A stretch of DNA of 64,000 bases from Effrenium voratum (Eukaryota > Sar > Dinophyceae > Suessiales > Symbiodiniaceae). This document shows positions 21,301-31,457 of this stretch, in pieces. The stretch lies in assembly GCA_963377175.1 (NCBI GenBank), contig CAUJNA010003503.1, forward strand, positions 1 through 64,000. Direction: 5' to 3'. A program made the translations under genes and the position numbers. The stretch's first letter is position 1, and each line of letters begins with the position of its first letter. The notes under the pieces are model-generated. The model was not told the DNA's origin. It ran no database searches and saw nothing but the letters and a program-made list of their open reading frames with translations.

Positions 21301-22598
21301 AGAAAGGGCGACAAAAAGGATGTGTTTACCCTGCGAAATGCAGGGAGCTCTGTGATGAACAAGTTCCAGAACCTTCCACGCCTAAGGCCTGATGCGGAGA
21401 GGCTGGTCCGGCCCCGTTGTACATCTCATCCCTGAGTGATAAGATCAAGGCAGCAGTTCAGGGCCTGTGAATGACATGCATGCTTCAAGGGCATGTTATG
21501 TCTTCAGGGGCAACATGTCTAGTCATATGCTTCTCCCCCCCTTCCCTCCAGCAGAGCAAGTCACAAATTTGAGAGCGTCCCAATCCTGTTTGTTTGGTTT
21601 CCACCACAAAACTGTGGCTCCCTGGAACATAAAAGCTTCCAGGGCGGGACGACCAGACCTGGCAAGTAATAATCCGATTTTAGCTTTCAATTCCACAAAC
21701 AATCGTAGGGAGGGAGCCTATGTGTGGTGCCATCCAGCCAACAACTCAGACCCACAGCATGAGGCAAGACCCACTTGCAGAGGAGTTTGCCCTCCTCCTC
21801 AAGGGCAAAACAAGAGAGACAGCTTGTCACATGATGTGTTTGCATTTTCTGTCTGGGGGGTTGGAGTGCAATAGGCAGGCAAGCTTGGAATTGGCTCCAC
21901 ACTGGTGACCAGTTCAGATCAAGACTCTGATAGGTGAGGTTGACAGGTGTTGCTCGTAGTGAAACCTGGTTTGACATCATGGCACGCAACCTCTTGCTTT
22001 CAAACTCTACATTCTCAAGCTCAAGTGCTCTTAATCAAATGGTTCTGGTCAGTTGGCAAGCCTCTGATGCAATCTGCGAGGGTCAGTCGCATGTGGCACT
22101 TTTAGTGGCAAAGTAATTATTTCTACACAGCATCATTTGAGTTTAAGATTTATGCTACACACAGGAAAAGTTTGTCATCTGGTCAGTCAGGAAGCGTTGT
22201 GGTTTCACTTTGTGCCTGCCTTGCCACAACCTGCAACAGTACTGGCTTTGGTTGTGGGCATGCATGATGGCGCTCCACGCAAGCATGCATCTTGTCACAA
22301 TACGTCTGCCTTTGCCTTGGTTCATTCGCATTGCCAGGAACATGCAGCCACGGTCTGAGGTCTCAGAAGTTGCGTTTGCCCCAAGCTTGTGGGTGGCATG
22401 CTCGGGCAATAGCATCAGTTTCCAATTTCTCTGCAGGCAGTGGCATTAGGTTCAAGCCCAGGATTTGCCAGGGATCATGCAGTGCTCAATCCATGATGCA
22501 GTCATGGAAGCAGTGATGGGGCCTAGCCAGCATGTGATTTCAGCAAGCGGTGTTGCCAGCCATGTCCCAAACAAAAGGCCACTCGGCATTATTCAGCC
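18363..22598. other. Core segment without a recognised gene
   Basis: No convincing coding exon was found in 4.2 kb. There are three related copies of a segment containing CATGCCTT(C/T)TCC(C/A)TCAGTCTTCCACAC (near 18828, 18990 in diverged form, and 19890). The rest is ordinary mixed sequence with short open frames in several phases. Decayed gene pieces may be present but I cannot support any. Confidence 0.4.
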
Positions 22599-23825
22599 TT
22601 GCCGTGTAGGGGAGTCAGCCACATTAAGAGCTACTTCGCCCCTGCCAATTTGAGGCTCCGCTTGTCATTCTCGGGTTCGAAGAAGTACTTCACCCCTGCC
22701 ACTCCAGACGAAGCTGACACAGACGTTGCAGCAGGTGCCATGATGGTTGAGCCAGTTGCTGTGTCTGCACTTGCGATGCCAACTAGCTCAACATTTGCTG
22801 AGCCAGCCGCAACTGACTCAACATCTGCTTCTCCAAAGGAACACACTGACCCAGAGACAAAGCCAGTTGCTCCAGAAGCCATTGTGGCACACTGAGTCAA
22901 CTTTGCCTGAATCAGTGGCAGCTGCTGGCTCAACAATCGCAGCACCCACAGCCTCTGCACCCGCGCCAGCAACTGACTCAACACCTGCTTCTCCAACGGA
23001 ACACACTGACCCAGAGACAAAGCCAGTTGCGCCAGAGACCATTGTGGCAGCCACTGAGGCAACTTTGCCTGAATCATGGCAACGTTGCCAGCAGCTGGCT
23101 CAACAATCGCAGCACCCACAGCCTCTGCACCCGCGCCAGCAACTGACTCAACACCTGCTTCTCCAACAGAACACACTGACCCAGAGACAAAGCCAGAATC
23201 AGTGGCAACGTTGCCAGCAGCTGGCTCCTTCGTTGCAGCACCCACAGCCTCTGCACCCACGCCAGCAACTGACTCAACACCTGCTTCTCCAACGGAACAC
23301 ACTGACCCAGAGACAAAGCCAGTTGCTCCAGAGGCCATTGTGGCAGCCACTGAGGCAACTTTGCCTGAATCAGTGGCAACGTTGCCAGCAGCTGGCTCCT
23401 CCATTGCAGCACCCGCAGCCTTTGCACCCGCGCCAGCAACTGACTCAACAAAGGCTTCTCCAAAGACACACGCTGACCCAGAGACAAAGCCCGTTGCTCC
23501 AGAAGCGGATCCAGCTGATCCAAGGAAAGCGCGTGAGAAGCTTGGCCGGGAGCTTCTGGAAAAGATTGGCATTCCCGAGCTCAAAAGGCTTGCCGCAAGT
23601 GCAGGTAGCTCAGAGTTCACAGACTTAGCAGCAGTACACTCCCAAGTCGCTCAGCGCCTCAGGTCCTTCACCGCGTACCCCAAGAAGCCTGACAGCAAGG
23701 TCAAGCCGATGACAGTGGGGCTGCACGGCTACTTCTACGTGCAGAAGGTGGTCAACAAGAACAAACATATCAATGTGGAGTGCTCAGTAAGGGTGAAGCG
23801 TCAGACTGCTGCTACTTGCATATGA
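22599..23825 (+). pseudogene. Pro/Thr/Ala-rich repeat protein with frameshifts between repeats
   Basis: The plus strand reads a repeat of about 39 residues (PATDSTPASPTEHTDPETKP, then an APE..VAATEATLPESVATLPAAGS variant), about 4.5 copies from 22800 to 23500. It is followed by a non-repetitive basic tail (REKLGRELLEKIGIPELKRL ... YFYVQKVVNKNKHINVE) ending in TGA at about 23823. The frame changes twice: near 22890 two bases are lost (GTGGCACACTGAG against GTGGCAGCCACTGAG), and near 23077 one base is lost (GAATCATGG against GAATCAGTGG). Together they restore the original frame. The antisense strand is also largely open through the repeats, but only the plus strand continues into normal protein. 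A surface, linker or disordered protein is possible; the function is unknown. Confidence 0.5.
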
Positions 23826-25499
23826 GTGCCCTGAGGTAGACAGGAAGGGAGGATCAACTGTGTCATGGAACCGGTTTTCATCAGTGGAAGTTGCGCTAGC
23901 GCCTAAGCGGGTCTATGTTATTGCTGCATGTGTGTGTGTGCCACAGTGTCACACCGACTTCCAGGTTTGAAGCTGCAACGTTCTTGGCAGGGTGGAATGA
24001 CTGAGGGGCTTGGCCACTCCGTAGGCAGGGCAGGCTCGTTTAAATCATTTATTAAGCGACTTACAAGCTTGGTGAACCGCTGTGTTGCACATCGGTGCAT
24101 AGGCCTTTGTCCAGCCTGAGCTTTCTAACTAAGCCTGCAGCAGGCAACTTGTCATAGCACGCTGTTGCCGTGGCATGGGCAACCGGGGGCATGACATGGC
24201 CAGCAGTGGCCATGTGCAGCAGATAGGGGGGTTGCGCCCACGCTGGCTCAGATCGCTGGGGAGATGAAAAAGGCCTCATCGCAGCACTCATTCCAGCTTC
24301 TAGCTCTGAATTTAGGCACATATCCCACAGTCAGCAGAACCACATTGAGGATGCTCATGTGGCAATAAGTTGCAGCGCTGCTTTCTTGCTGCCTGACTCG
24401 CGTGCTTTCTTGCTGCCAGTTCCTTCCTCTGCACACCTGTCTGTTGAGGCATCTGCGGGGGCCCTAGAGTAGCCAGTGCCTCAGCAAGCAGTTGTGCTGT
24501 GCTCTTCAGCTCCTTCCATGATCATGCCTCAACCCTGCAGTTGCCATCGCAACGCAAGCACCAGGCACTCAAAGTGCTTCACGCTGCATTGCCTGGAATA
24601 GAAGTATTTGGCAACACGTTGCAGCATCACCTCGCTTCAACTTGATGGCAGCCCTGGATGCCATGTGCTAGAACACTTCGCAAGTAACATACAACAGGCA
24701 TGCTCATGCCTCAGCAGTTGCCATGGTGACAAGCATGCCAGACACTCAGAGTGCTTGACACTGCATGGCCTGGACTAGAAGTGTTTGGCAACACGTTGCA
24801 GCATCACCTGGCTCGCACATGTCGTTGAATATGCTTTTCAGTTCCTTTCTCACCAAGCCTGAAAACCATCTTCAGAGGCATTTGAGCCTCAACTTGGTTG
24901 GAGCCCTGGATGCCATGTGGTTGCATCAGTGCACACACTGCCTGAGCAGGCAGTTGCCACGGTGAAGCAGGCAGTTGCCACGGTGACGCAAGCATATGCC
25001 AGGCACTCAGAGTGCTTCACACTGCAGTGAACATGCTTTCAGTTCCTTCTTCATCAGTCATGTGTAAACCTGTCTCCAAGCCGTGCAGCATTGCTTGGAG
25101 TTAGATGACATTCAACAGGCATGATCATGCCTCAACCCTTTTTTGCAGGCAGTTGCCATAGGCAAGCATGCCAGGCACTCAGAGTGCTTTGTTTGGGGTA
25201 GAAGAATGTCGCAACACGTTGCAGCATTGCCTGACTCTCACATGTAGTGAGCATGTTTTTCAGTTAGCCTGAACTTGGTGGGATAGCAGTACCAGGAGCG
25301 CTGCGATGTGGCTGCGTCAGTTGGAGCGCGGTGACAGTTTTGGCTCAACCCTTCTGTAGCAGCAAATGCCACTAGTCAGTTGCCACGAGATTGCTTTACA
25401 CAGCACTTCATTCCACAACCATTTGTGCAGAGTACTGCTTTGCGCAACAAAGGTGGGTTTAATTGAGAGTCAGTTTCAGCTTTGACAAGCTGCTGCAGA
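23826..25499. other. Core segment with degenerate tandem repeats
   Basis: No gene was seen. From about 24540 to 25260 four diverged units of roughly 190-250 bp share CAGGCACTCA(G/A)AGTGCTT, then (G/C)ACACTGCA, then GGCAACACGTTGCAGCAT(C/T)(A/G)CCT, and TTGCCA(T/C)GGTGAC/CAGTTGCCA. Each unit contains the short palindrome GCACTCAGAGTGC. Confidence 0.6.
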
Positions 25500-27293
25500 A
25501 ATGGAGGGGCAGTCCTGTTCTACAAGCAGTGTGTCAGATGATGATGAGGGTCCAGTTGCTCCACCTACCCAGATTCAGACCTTCAGCCTACATCTGTAAC
25601 ATTTTGAACTAATGTTCATCCAACTGTTCACTACACCCTCTCACTCACATCGAAGTTTTCAGAATGGCCGTGGTCAAGGTAAGGGGCGCAGTCGAGGGCG
25701 AGGAAAGGGACTTCCAACACAGGTCCCGCAGAACATCGAAGATGAGGGCACAGAAAGCACATCATGTGTGTCAGACCTGGAATCTGCTGAAACCGTGAGG
25801 GTTCGCAAGGCTGAGCAAGCATGGGCATGCCAGCAGGCTACCAAGAAAGCAAAGGTGGCCACCAAGGTCCACGACGAGTCAGAGCATCTCACCCCAGCGA
25901 AGAAGCCTTCAGTCAAGAGCAGAAGACAATGAACAATCTGCAGATCACGTACTCTGAGCTTATGGCCGGCATGGGGGCAGGCACCATTGCCATGGAGACT
26001 GGGCTTTGCTTCTAGATTCCACTTGTTTCCAGGGTTCAAGAACCAACCAGCAAACTCTATCAGAGCCTTTCACTGCATATCATGCAAAACAGCTTATCTC
26101 AGGAATGCATCGTGAAGACCTTGGCGGTTGAGGACATTCACCTGAGAGCCCAGCCTATGTTCTACACAGAGCAGTGTCTATGGAAGAGAAATCACTTGCT
26201 GCAAACTTTGTCTTCTCTCAAGCTGACAGCGTATGAGATGTTCGGGCAGACTTCTGAACTCATGTCTCAGACGTGCGACCTGACCTTTGTTAGCATCGAA
26301 TGCGACGACATATCCCTGTCCTCAACATCTCAGAAGTCAGTCATGGATGCTTCCGGCAGGTCGGGGAAATCACTGCTGCAGTTCTTGGGGTGGTTGACAG
26401 CACTTCAACATACGAAGCGGCCACGAGTTGTGGTTTTCGAATGTGTGGCAGCCTTGAAGTACAACAAACAATTCGAGAGGGGGACAGACAGAGTGTCTGA
26501 ACAAATGACTGAACTCGGCTACTTCACCTCCTTCACTTTGCCGGACAGTGCAGACTTTGGATTGCCGCAAAGCCGCCGCAGGTGCTATGGCATCGCCTTA
26601 CGCCTCCAAGGTTTCGGCTCACAAGGCCGCAGCGAGGCCCAGCAAGCTGTTCAGGCAGCATGGAATACAGTCACAAGGTTGCGCCTGACAGAAGTTGAGG
26701 CACTTGATCATTTGTGGAAGCGATGCCAGGAAGAGAACCCTGTCCTGGATGGTATGAAGTGTCAGAAGAAGGCGAGGCCTGCTGCTGCAAAATGCAAATG
26801 GCCAGCTGCACATGACAACTTTATCAAGGTGAAGCAGTTGTTGGAGTCAGACCTAGCCCAACCACAGGTTGCATGGGCTTACAGTCAGTTCAAGAACCTC
26901 AGTGTGCCAGCACGTGAGTCGGAAGCCAACCGGCTGTGTTTTGCCATGTTGCGCAAGAACTTGGGGAAGGACATCCCATTGGACAAGGTGATGGTCGTCA
27001 ACTCCGGTGACAGCATTGACAGGATGCGGTTCTCTGCCAACCTTCACCACTGCTTACTACCCTGCAAGAGCTACACATACATTTGCTCTTCAGGGGCAAG
27101 CATCAACAGAAGCGCAGCCTTCTGGTTCGGTCTGCAAGGCTTGTCTCACCGTGAGATGGCAGTGGCTGGGTTGCCAGGAACCTTGTCACTGAGTCAGGTG
27201 CAAGACCTGGCAGGAAACGGATTTGCAGCAAACATTGTTGCGTCAATGATTCTTTCTGTTCTGGCATCTGGCCTTTTGAGCGGGGGGCAGTGA
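25500..27293 (+). pseudogene. C5-cytosine DNA methyltransferase-like gene, interrupted or multi-exon
   Basis: A small reading segment begins at 25500 (MEGQSCSTSSVSDDDEGP), then a basic, Gly/Arg-rich stretch follows (GRGQGKGRSRGRGKG, about 25660-25710). Next comes a motif-I-like piece (TYSELMAGMGAGTIAMETGL, 25947-26006) that meets a TAG at 26013. A 403-codon frame at 26082-27293 carries the rest: SIECDDISLSS (Cys74, catalytic-Cys position of motif IV, with Pro replaced by Glu), VVVFECVA (Glu120, motif VI, with Asn replaced by Cys), FGLPQSRRR (motif VIII QxRxR, residues 163-167) and GNGFAANIV near the end (motif X). The family transfers methyl groups from S-adenosylmethionine to cytosine C5. 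Frame breaks between motif I and IV mean unrecognised introns or a dead gene. Retrotransposon-borne methyltransferases are known in Symbiodinium, so a mobile-element origin is plausible. Confidence 0.6.
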
Positions 27294-27548
27294 GCTGCAA
27301 ATATGAAGCTACCTCCATCCACAGGCCAATGTGGAAAAAGGTGTGGGATAAGCGGAAGCGGCCGAGAATCTCATTGCAGTTTCCATTTGCTTTCAAAGAC
27401 CAGGTGGCCATGCATTTCACTGATGAGTGCCCTTATGTCACCAAGGCTCCGTGTGATGACAGCTCGATCCTCAGTCATGGCTCACAGCTCACAGGTCCAG
27501 CAAATTGCAAAGTGGATGTGATGAGAGTTGCGGCTTCACTTTCAGCAG

Positions 27549-27735
27549 TTTCAGAGCAATTCATACGAGGCATGACATGCCAGGAGTTAATTATGTGCTT
27601 TGGCAATGCGGACCCTCAGCGCATCTGTGCTCAAGCCTTGCGTCAGCAGTTTCAGAGCAATTCACACGAGGCATGACATGCCAGGAATTAATTAGCTTTG
27701 GCAATGCGGCCATTCAGCGCATTTGTGCTCAAGGC
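27549..27735 (+). repeat. Tandem duplication, about 103-bp unit
   Basis: CAGTTTCAGAGCAATTCA(T/C)ACGAGGCATGACATGCCAGGA at about 27546 is repeated at about 27649. Both copies continue through TTTGGCAATGCGG(A/C)CC(C/A)TCAGCGCAT. The segment contains the palindrome GGCATGACATGCC. Confidence 0.8.
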
Positions 27736-27969
27736 TTGAGGAAGGAGCCAGAGCCATGGACGGCTGGCAGCAAGCCTTGCATGGCGAGATCACCAGCCTT
27801 GTCAGCGACACTTGGCAGAGACTTGGTGTCATGCCAAAGAACTGAATGCTGCCAGAGCCCTGTCATGCAATGCTTGAGGACCTGCACGCAGCAGGCAGAA
27901 GCCTGCAGGAGTACATATGCGCACTCCCTGTGCCTGCTTGCCCAGCCAACGAGATCACAGCTATGGGGT

Positions 27970-28133
27970 GGCGCAGCTGTCCCAAGCTTTACAATTTCAG
28001 TTTTTCTTGGTTCACAGTCGCCAGTTCAACCAGTTTGGAGAGTTTTTTTTCGCAGCTGTCCCAAGCTTTACAATTTCAGTTTTTCTTGGTTCACAGTCGC
28101 CAGTTCAACCAGTTTGGAGAGTTTTTTTATCAC
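27970..28133 (+). repeat. Tandem duplication, about 79-bp unit ending in a T tract
   Basis: CGCAGCTGTCCCAAGCTTTACAATTTCAG and the following CAGTTTGGAGAG plus a run of seven or eight T occur twice in a row (starting at about 27972 and 28051). The arrangement is pyrimidine-rich and intron-like. Confidence 0.8.
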
Positions 28134-28633
28134 AAGCTGTGAGGACACTCATTGGTGATGAGACCATCGATGGCAACGCCATCATGGCAGACCAGACCAT
28201 GGGCCACAAGGATGTGGGCGCCACATGCCCTTTTCACTGGCGATATGGCCGAGACTCACTTTGGTCTGGGGAATCAGAGGCTTGGAAGCTGGCTTCATTG
28301 GCAAAGTCGATGGTGACCAAAGGCTGCTTTCCTGCACGAAGGCTCTTTGACTCTAGAACTTGGGGCCAGGATCGCCCTGACAACCCAGGCTTTGCGAAGG
28401 AGGAGATGCTGCGTGCCAGAGACTTGAGCAAGTCTCCATCCAGCTTGAGATTTGGCGACGGCCAAAAGCGGGGCCTGAGCAGCAGACTGGTGCCCCTCAG
28501 CAGCATGAGACACTTCGACCTTCAGCTTCAATCCATCCAGTCAGCAGAGAGCACGCCGTCCAGTCAGCAGAGAGCAGTTGTCATGCCACGCTTAGCAGTC
28601 CCCCAAACACCATTGAGCAAAGGGCCAGATTGA
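28134..28633 (+). other. Possible coding exon, unknown product
   Basis: A plus-strand frame ending at a TGA at about 28633 reads plausible protein (DSLWSGESEAWKLASLAKSM, then PARRLFDSRTWGQDRPDNPG, then a Ser/Arg-rich tail). It may be a late exon of the methyltransferase-like gene upstream or a separate fragment. No family is recognised. Confidence 0.3.
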
Positions 28634-28656
28634 TGCACAGCAGTTTCACAGGTGGT

Positions 28657-28810
28657 GTTCAGCAGATCTGCAGGTGTCGTTCGATAAATGCCCAACACTT
28701 TTTCGGCAGATCTCCAGGCGTCGTTCGGCAACTATCCAACAGTCGTTCGGCAGATCTCCAGGTGTCATCCGGCAAATCTCCAACAGTCGTTCGGCAGATC
28801 TGTAGGGGTG
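28657..28810 (+). repeat. 22-bp repeats, seven units in alternating A/B order
   Basis: Units start at 28657, 28679, 28701, 28723, 28745, 28767 and 28789, each exactly 22 bp. Odd units are of type GTTCGGCAGATCTCCAGGTG and even units of type GTTCGGCAAATCTCCAACAG, giving a 44-bp higher-order period. Related single copies (GTTCGGCAAATTTG) occur near 28970. There is no spacer variation, so this is not a CRISPR. Confidence 0.85.
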
Positions 28811-29180
28811 CCAACAAATAGAACTCTGCCAGTTTTGCTGCTCACCAGTTTTCAGCCCCGTCAGGGCTTGCTGCAGATAGCCAGACACTGCCAGTCAGAC
28901 ACTGCATGCAGATTCAGTGAGAGGCCCCCACATCCAGGGCCTGTCTGTACCACACAGTCTCAGGCCCCGTTCGGCAAATTTGTATCGGCCGCTCCGAGTT
29001 GCCAAACAATTTCAGTCTAAAATGCATGTGCCTTTCACTCACTACCGCACCCCAGTGCTCGGCTTCCAGGGGTGCCCAGCAAGCAGGTAGCCCTTTTCTT
29101 TCCAGCCAGGTGTAGGAGCAGGCTTCCCAAGAAGGTGACCCAGCCAAACTCTTAAAGGTATTTGGGCTCAAGGTCCTCAG

Positions 29181-29207
29181 CTGCTTGGCAACTCAGGGTT
29201 GCCAAAC
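29181..29207 (+). repeat. 27-bp inverted repeat, left copy
   Basis: An exact 27-bp match, in inverted orientation, to 30928-30954. Its centre is itself a hairpin (TTGGCAAC and GTTGCCAA arms, 5-base loop). Together the two copies frame the relocated 1.65-kb block like terminal inverted repeats. Confidence 0.9.
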
Positions 29208-29275
29208 AGTTGAGGGGGGCTGAGGGGAAAGAACTGGGCATTGAGACCCGCCGCATCCCCTGAACCCCGCTCAAC

Positions 29276-29796
29276 GGGCTTCCAGAAGCAGATCGAAGCT
29301 TGCGAGAAGGAGGTGGCATCGCTGAAAAACAAGTTGTGGGCGGAGAGAAACAACAGCATTTCAGTGCAAGGGCTGCTGAAGAAGGAGAAGCAGGACGCAG
29401 AGAAACGTGCTACAGCTCTCGAATGTGCGACTGATAAGACTCTTGAGCGCCACCTTATAGCGTGGAAGAAAAAACTGGAGAGCGAGGAGCAGGCGATGAT
29501 GTTTGCATGTGTGTGCTGAACATGTGTTCTTGCGTTGTCTCTGCGCACGCTGTTTGATTGCAGATCTGGAAGAAAAAGCTGGAAGAAGAAGAGAAGGTGA
29601 TGATGCTGTGTGCATGTGTGTGCTGAGCATTTCTGATTGATGTTGTCTCTGTCTGTTTGCGCTGTCTGATCTCTTGCCGTGTGAGGCAAAGAAGGTGCTT
29701 GAAGACGACAAAGCAGCACTTAAGAAAAAGTTGCAAGAAGCAGAGCAGCAGGTCCGAGCTCTGAAGAAGCAGCTGAAAGGCCAAAAGCACCAGTGA
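29276..29796 (+). pseudogene. 3' part of the coiled-coil gene (5'-truncated copy)
   Basis: Reading starts inside the gene (FQKQIEACEKEVASLKNKLW) and shows the same exon pattern as the left-arm gene: exon 1 to 29492, exon 2 at 29564-29596 (33 bp) and exon 3 at 29686-29796 ending in TGA, with GC-AG and GT-AG introns. The membrane anchor and first coil are missing; they remain in the right arm at 48494-48719. Substitutions against the left copy are few (for example ISVQG for ISAQG, HLIAW for HLIVW), and no stop is introduced. Confidence 0.7.
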
Positions 29797-30926
29797 CGTT
29801 TCAACCTGGCAAGGGTGCTGTGAGAAAAAAAGAGTGCCAGGATATACCAGTGGTCTTGGAACACAAGCTGCGAACATGTGTGCTAGGTATAATGCTGCAC
29901 TAGCTCCCCTGCAAGTATGCCTGGCTGCTCTGGGCTCCAAGCATCTGGAGAATCACTGCCTGTAGGGCTGCATGTGAAGGACCCAAAGCCAGTGACCACA
30001 CGTGTTGTCTTCCCATAGTGGCTGTAACCTGTCTGGGCTTGCGTGGCAGTTTTGGCTTAGGGCTTAGGGGGCCTTAGGGGCCATCAGGTGTTCAAGCCTT
30101 AGCCAGCTCCCCCTGTGGCTGATGCCAAAAAGAGAAACAAAGGTAACCCTGCAACATGAATATTTGAACACCTAAGTTTGCAGAGCTTATGCGATTTTTT
30201 CAGGTCTTGCCACCCATCTTTTGCAATCGTCTGGCACATGATGTGGGCTACTTTCTGGATGTCTTGAACAGCAAACGTGCCTCATCAATGATTATGTGAT
30301 GAATGCCAGGTGTGCATCTGATATACTTTGGCTGAAACAGAGCCCTTCCAATGAGAGACCTGCAATTGTTCCTTACCACCAACAAGCTTCTTTGGGAGCC
30401 TGTGGGTGGGGGCATGATCCCTGCCACAGGGGATCATGTCATAGCCGCCAGGAATGGTTGATGACGCAGTGCTGCAAAGAGGCACTGGAAGAACATCTCA
30501 AATTGATGCAAGGCCTGGAGGTTGCTGAGCCTTTTCCTGCTGCAAGCAAATGTGAGAACATGTGTCAAAAGGTTTGTTATTGACTAGCCCATAAAGAAGC
30601 AACTACACTTGATGAGTGTGTCTGTAAGCACACTGCAATCCTCCCTCCCCTGCCCTGCGCCAGACCCCGCAGTGCCTCAGGCTCACTACACCGAAGCTAC
30701 GGTCAATGAGAAATGCTGCCATGTTGTTGTGCATGTTCACACAATATAGGTGTAGATACAATCACACAACAACGCATGCACACACTAAGACATGACTGTT
30801 GTCATCGGCGGGTGTGAGCACAGGCTGTGCCACTTCTATTTCACCTGCACGCAGAGGCATTACTCCCTAACACGTCAACTTTGCATTGGAACCTCACCAC
30901 GTCAAACTTGTATTGTGGTGAAAGGT
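29276..30926 (+). mobile_element. Relocated third copy of the arm segment absent from the right arm
   Basis: This block is the reverse complement of left-arm 10711-12363 with few base differences, and has the same orientation as the right arm. The right arm lacks left-arm 10692-12388, so this block covers nearly all of what is missing there (19 and 25 bp short at the two ends). It lies inside 27-bp inverted repeats (29181-29207 and 30928-30954). Between the left repeat and the block, 29208-29275 forms an imperfect hairpin (GTTGAGGGG against CCCCGCTCAAC). Either the block moved from the right arm, or it was copied from an arm and the right arm later lost it. Confidence 0.75.
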
Positions 30927-30927
30927 G

Positions 30928-30954
30928 GTTTGGCAACCCTGAGTTGCCAAGCAG
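30928..30954 (-). repeat. 27-bp inverted repeat, right copy
   Basis: Exact reverse complement of 29181-29207, placed 2 bp after the end of the relocated block. Confidence 0.9.
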
Positions 30955-31457
30955 TTGAAGGCACTTGTTCCTGAGTCATTCAACTGTGCGGGTGGCCCTC
31001 TCATCAAGTGCTAGGAGTTGGGAAGCATGCATGGAGACAGAAAACAGCCACGACAATACGGTTTTGCAGATCTGAGGTGGCATTTGCTGTCAGAGCTGGT
31101 GCAGAAGGAGCGGAGCCTGAGTGGCAATAGCACTCTGGTCTCCATTGTGAAGTCGCTGCTTGCAATGCCAACCTGCCCTTTGGCTGCATGCAAATGATGC
31201 AAATGAGTTAGACACACTACGTTACGTGCGCCTGCCACTCATGCCCAGGCTTAGGCTGCTGTGAGGCAAAACACGCGCGGGGTGATGGTACAGCCGCTCA
31301 CGACGATGCAGTGGTGCTCTCTGACCCTGCTCTCGGTCTACCCACTCGGCAAGGTCAGCATGCAAGGGGTTTCATGCCAGGCTGGACACAGGTACAGAAG
31401 CTTACAGGTCATTAAATTTGGCCACTTCACGTTGCCAAGGGTGGAGCGGATCCCGCG

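Noticed and set aside
22631..23620. 329-codon minus-strand frame (Gly/Ser/Val/Ala-rich)
   Set aside because: Antisense of the Pro/Thr/Ala-rich repeat. It also changes frame in the middle and has no non-repetitive continuation, while the plus strand does.
28657..28810. CRISPR array
   Set aside because: The 22-bp units abut without unique spacers, alternate in two types and lie in a eukaryotic genome with no cas genes.
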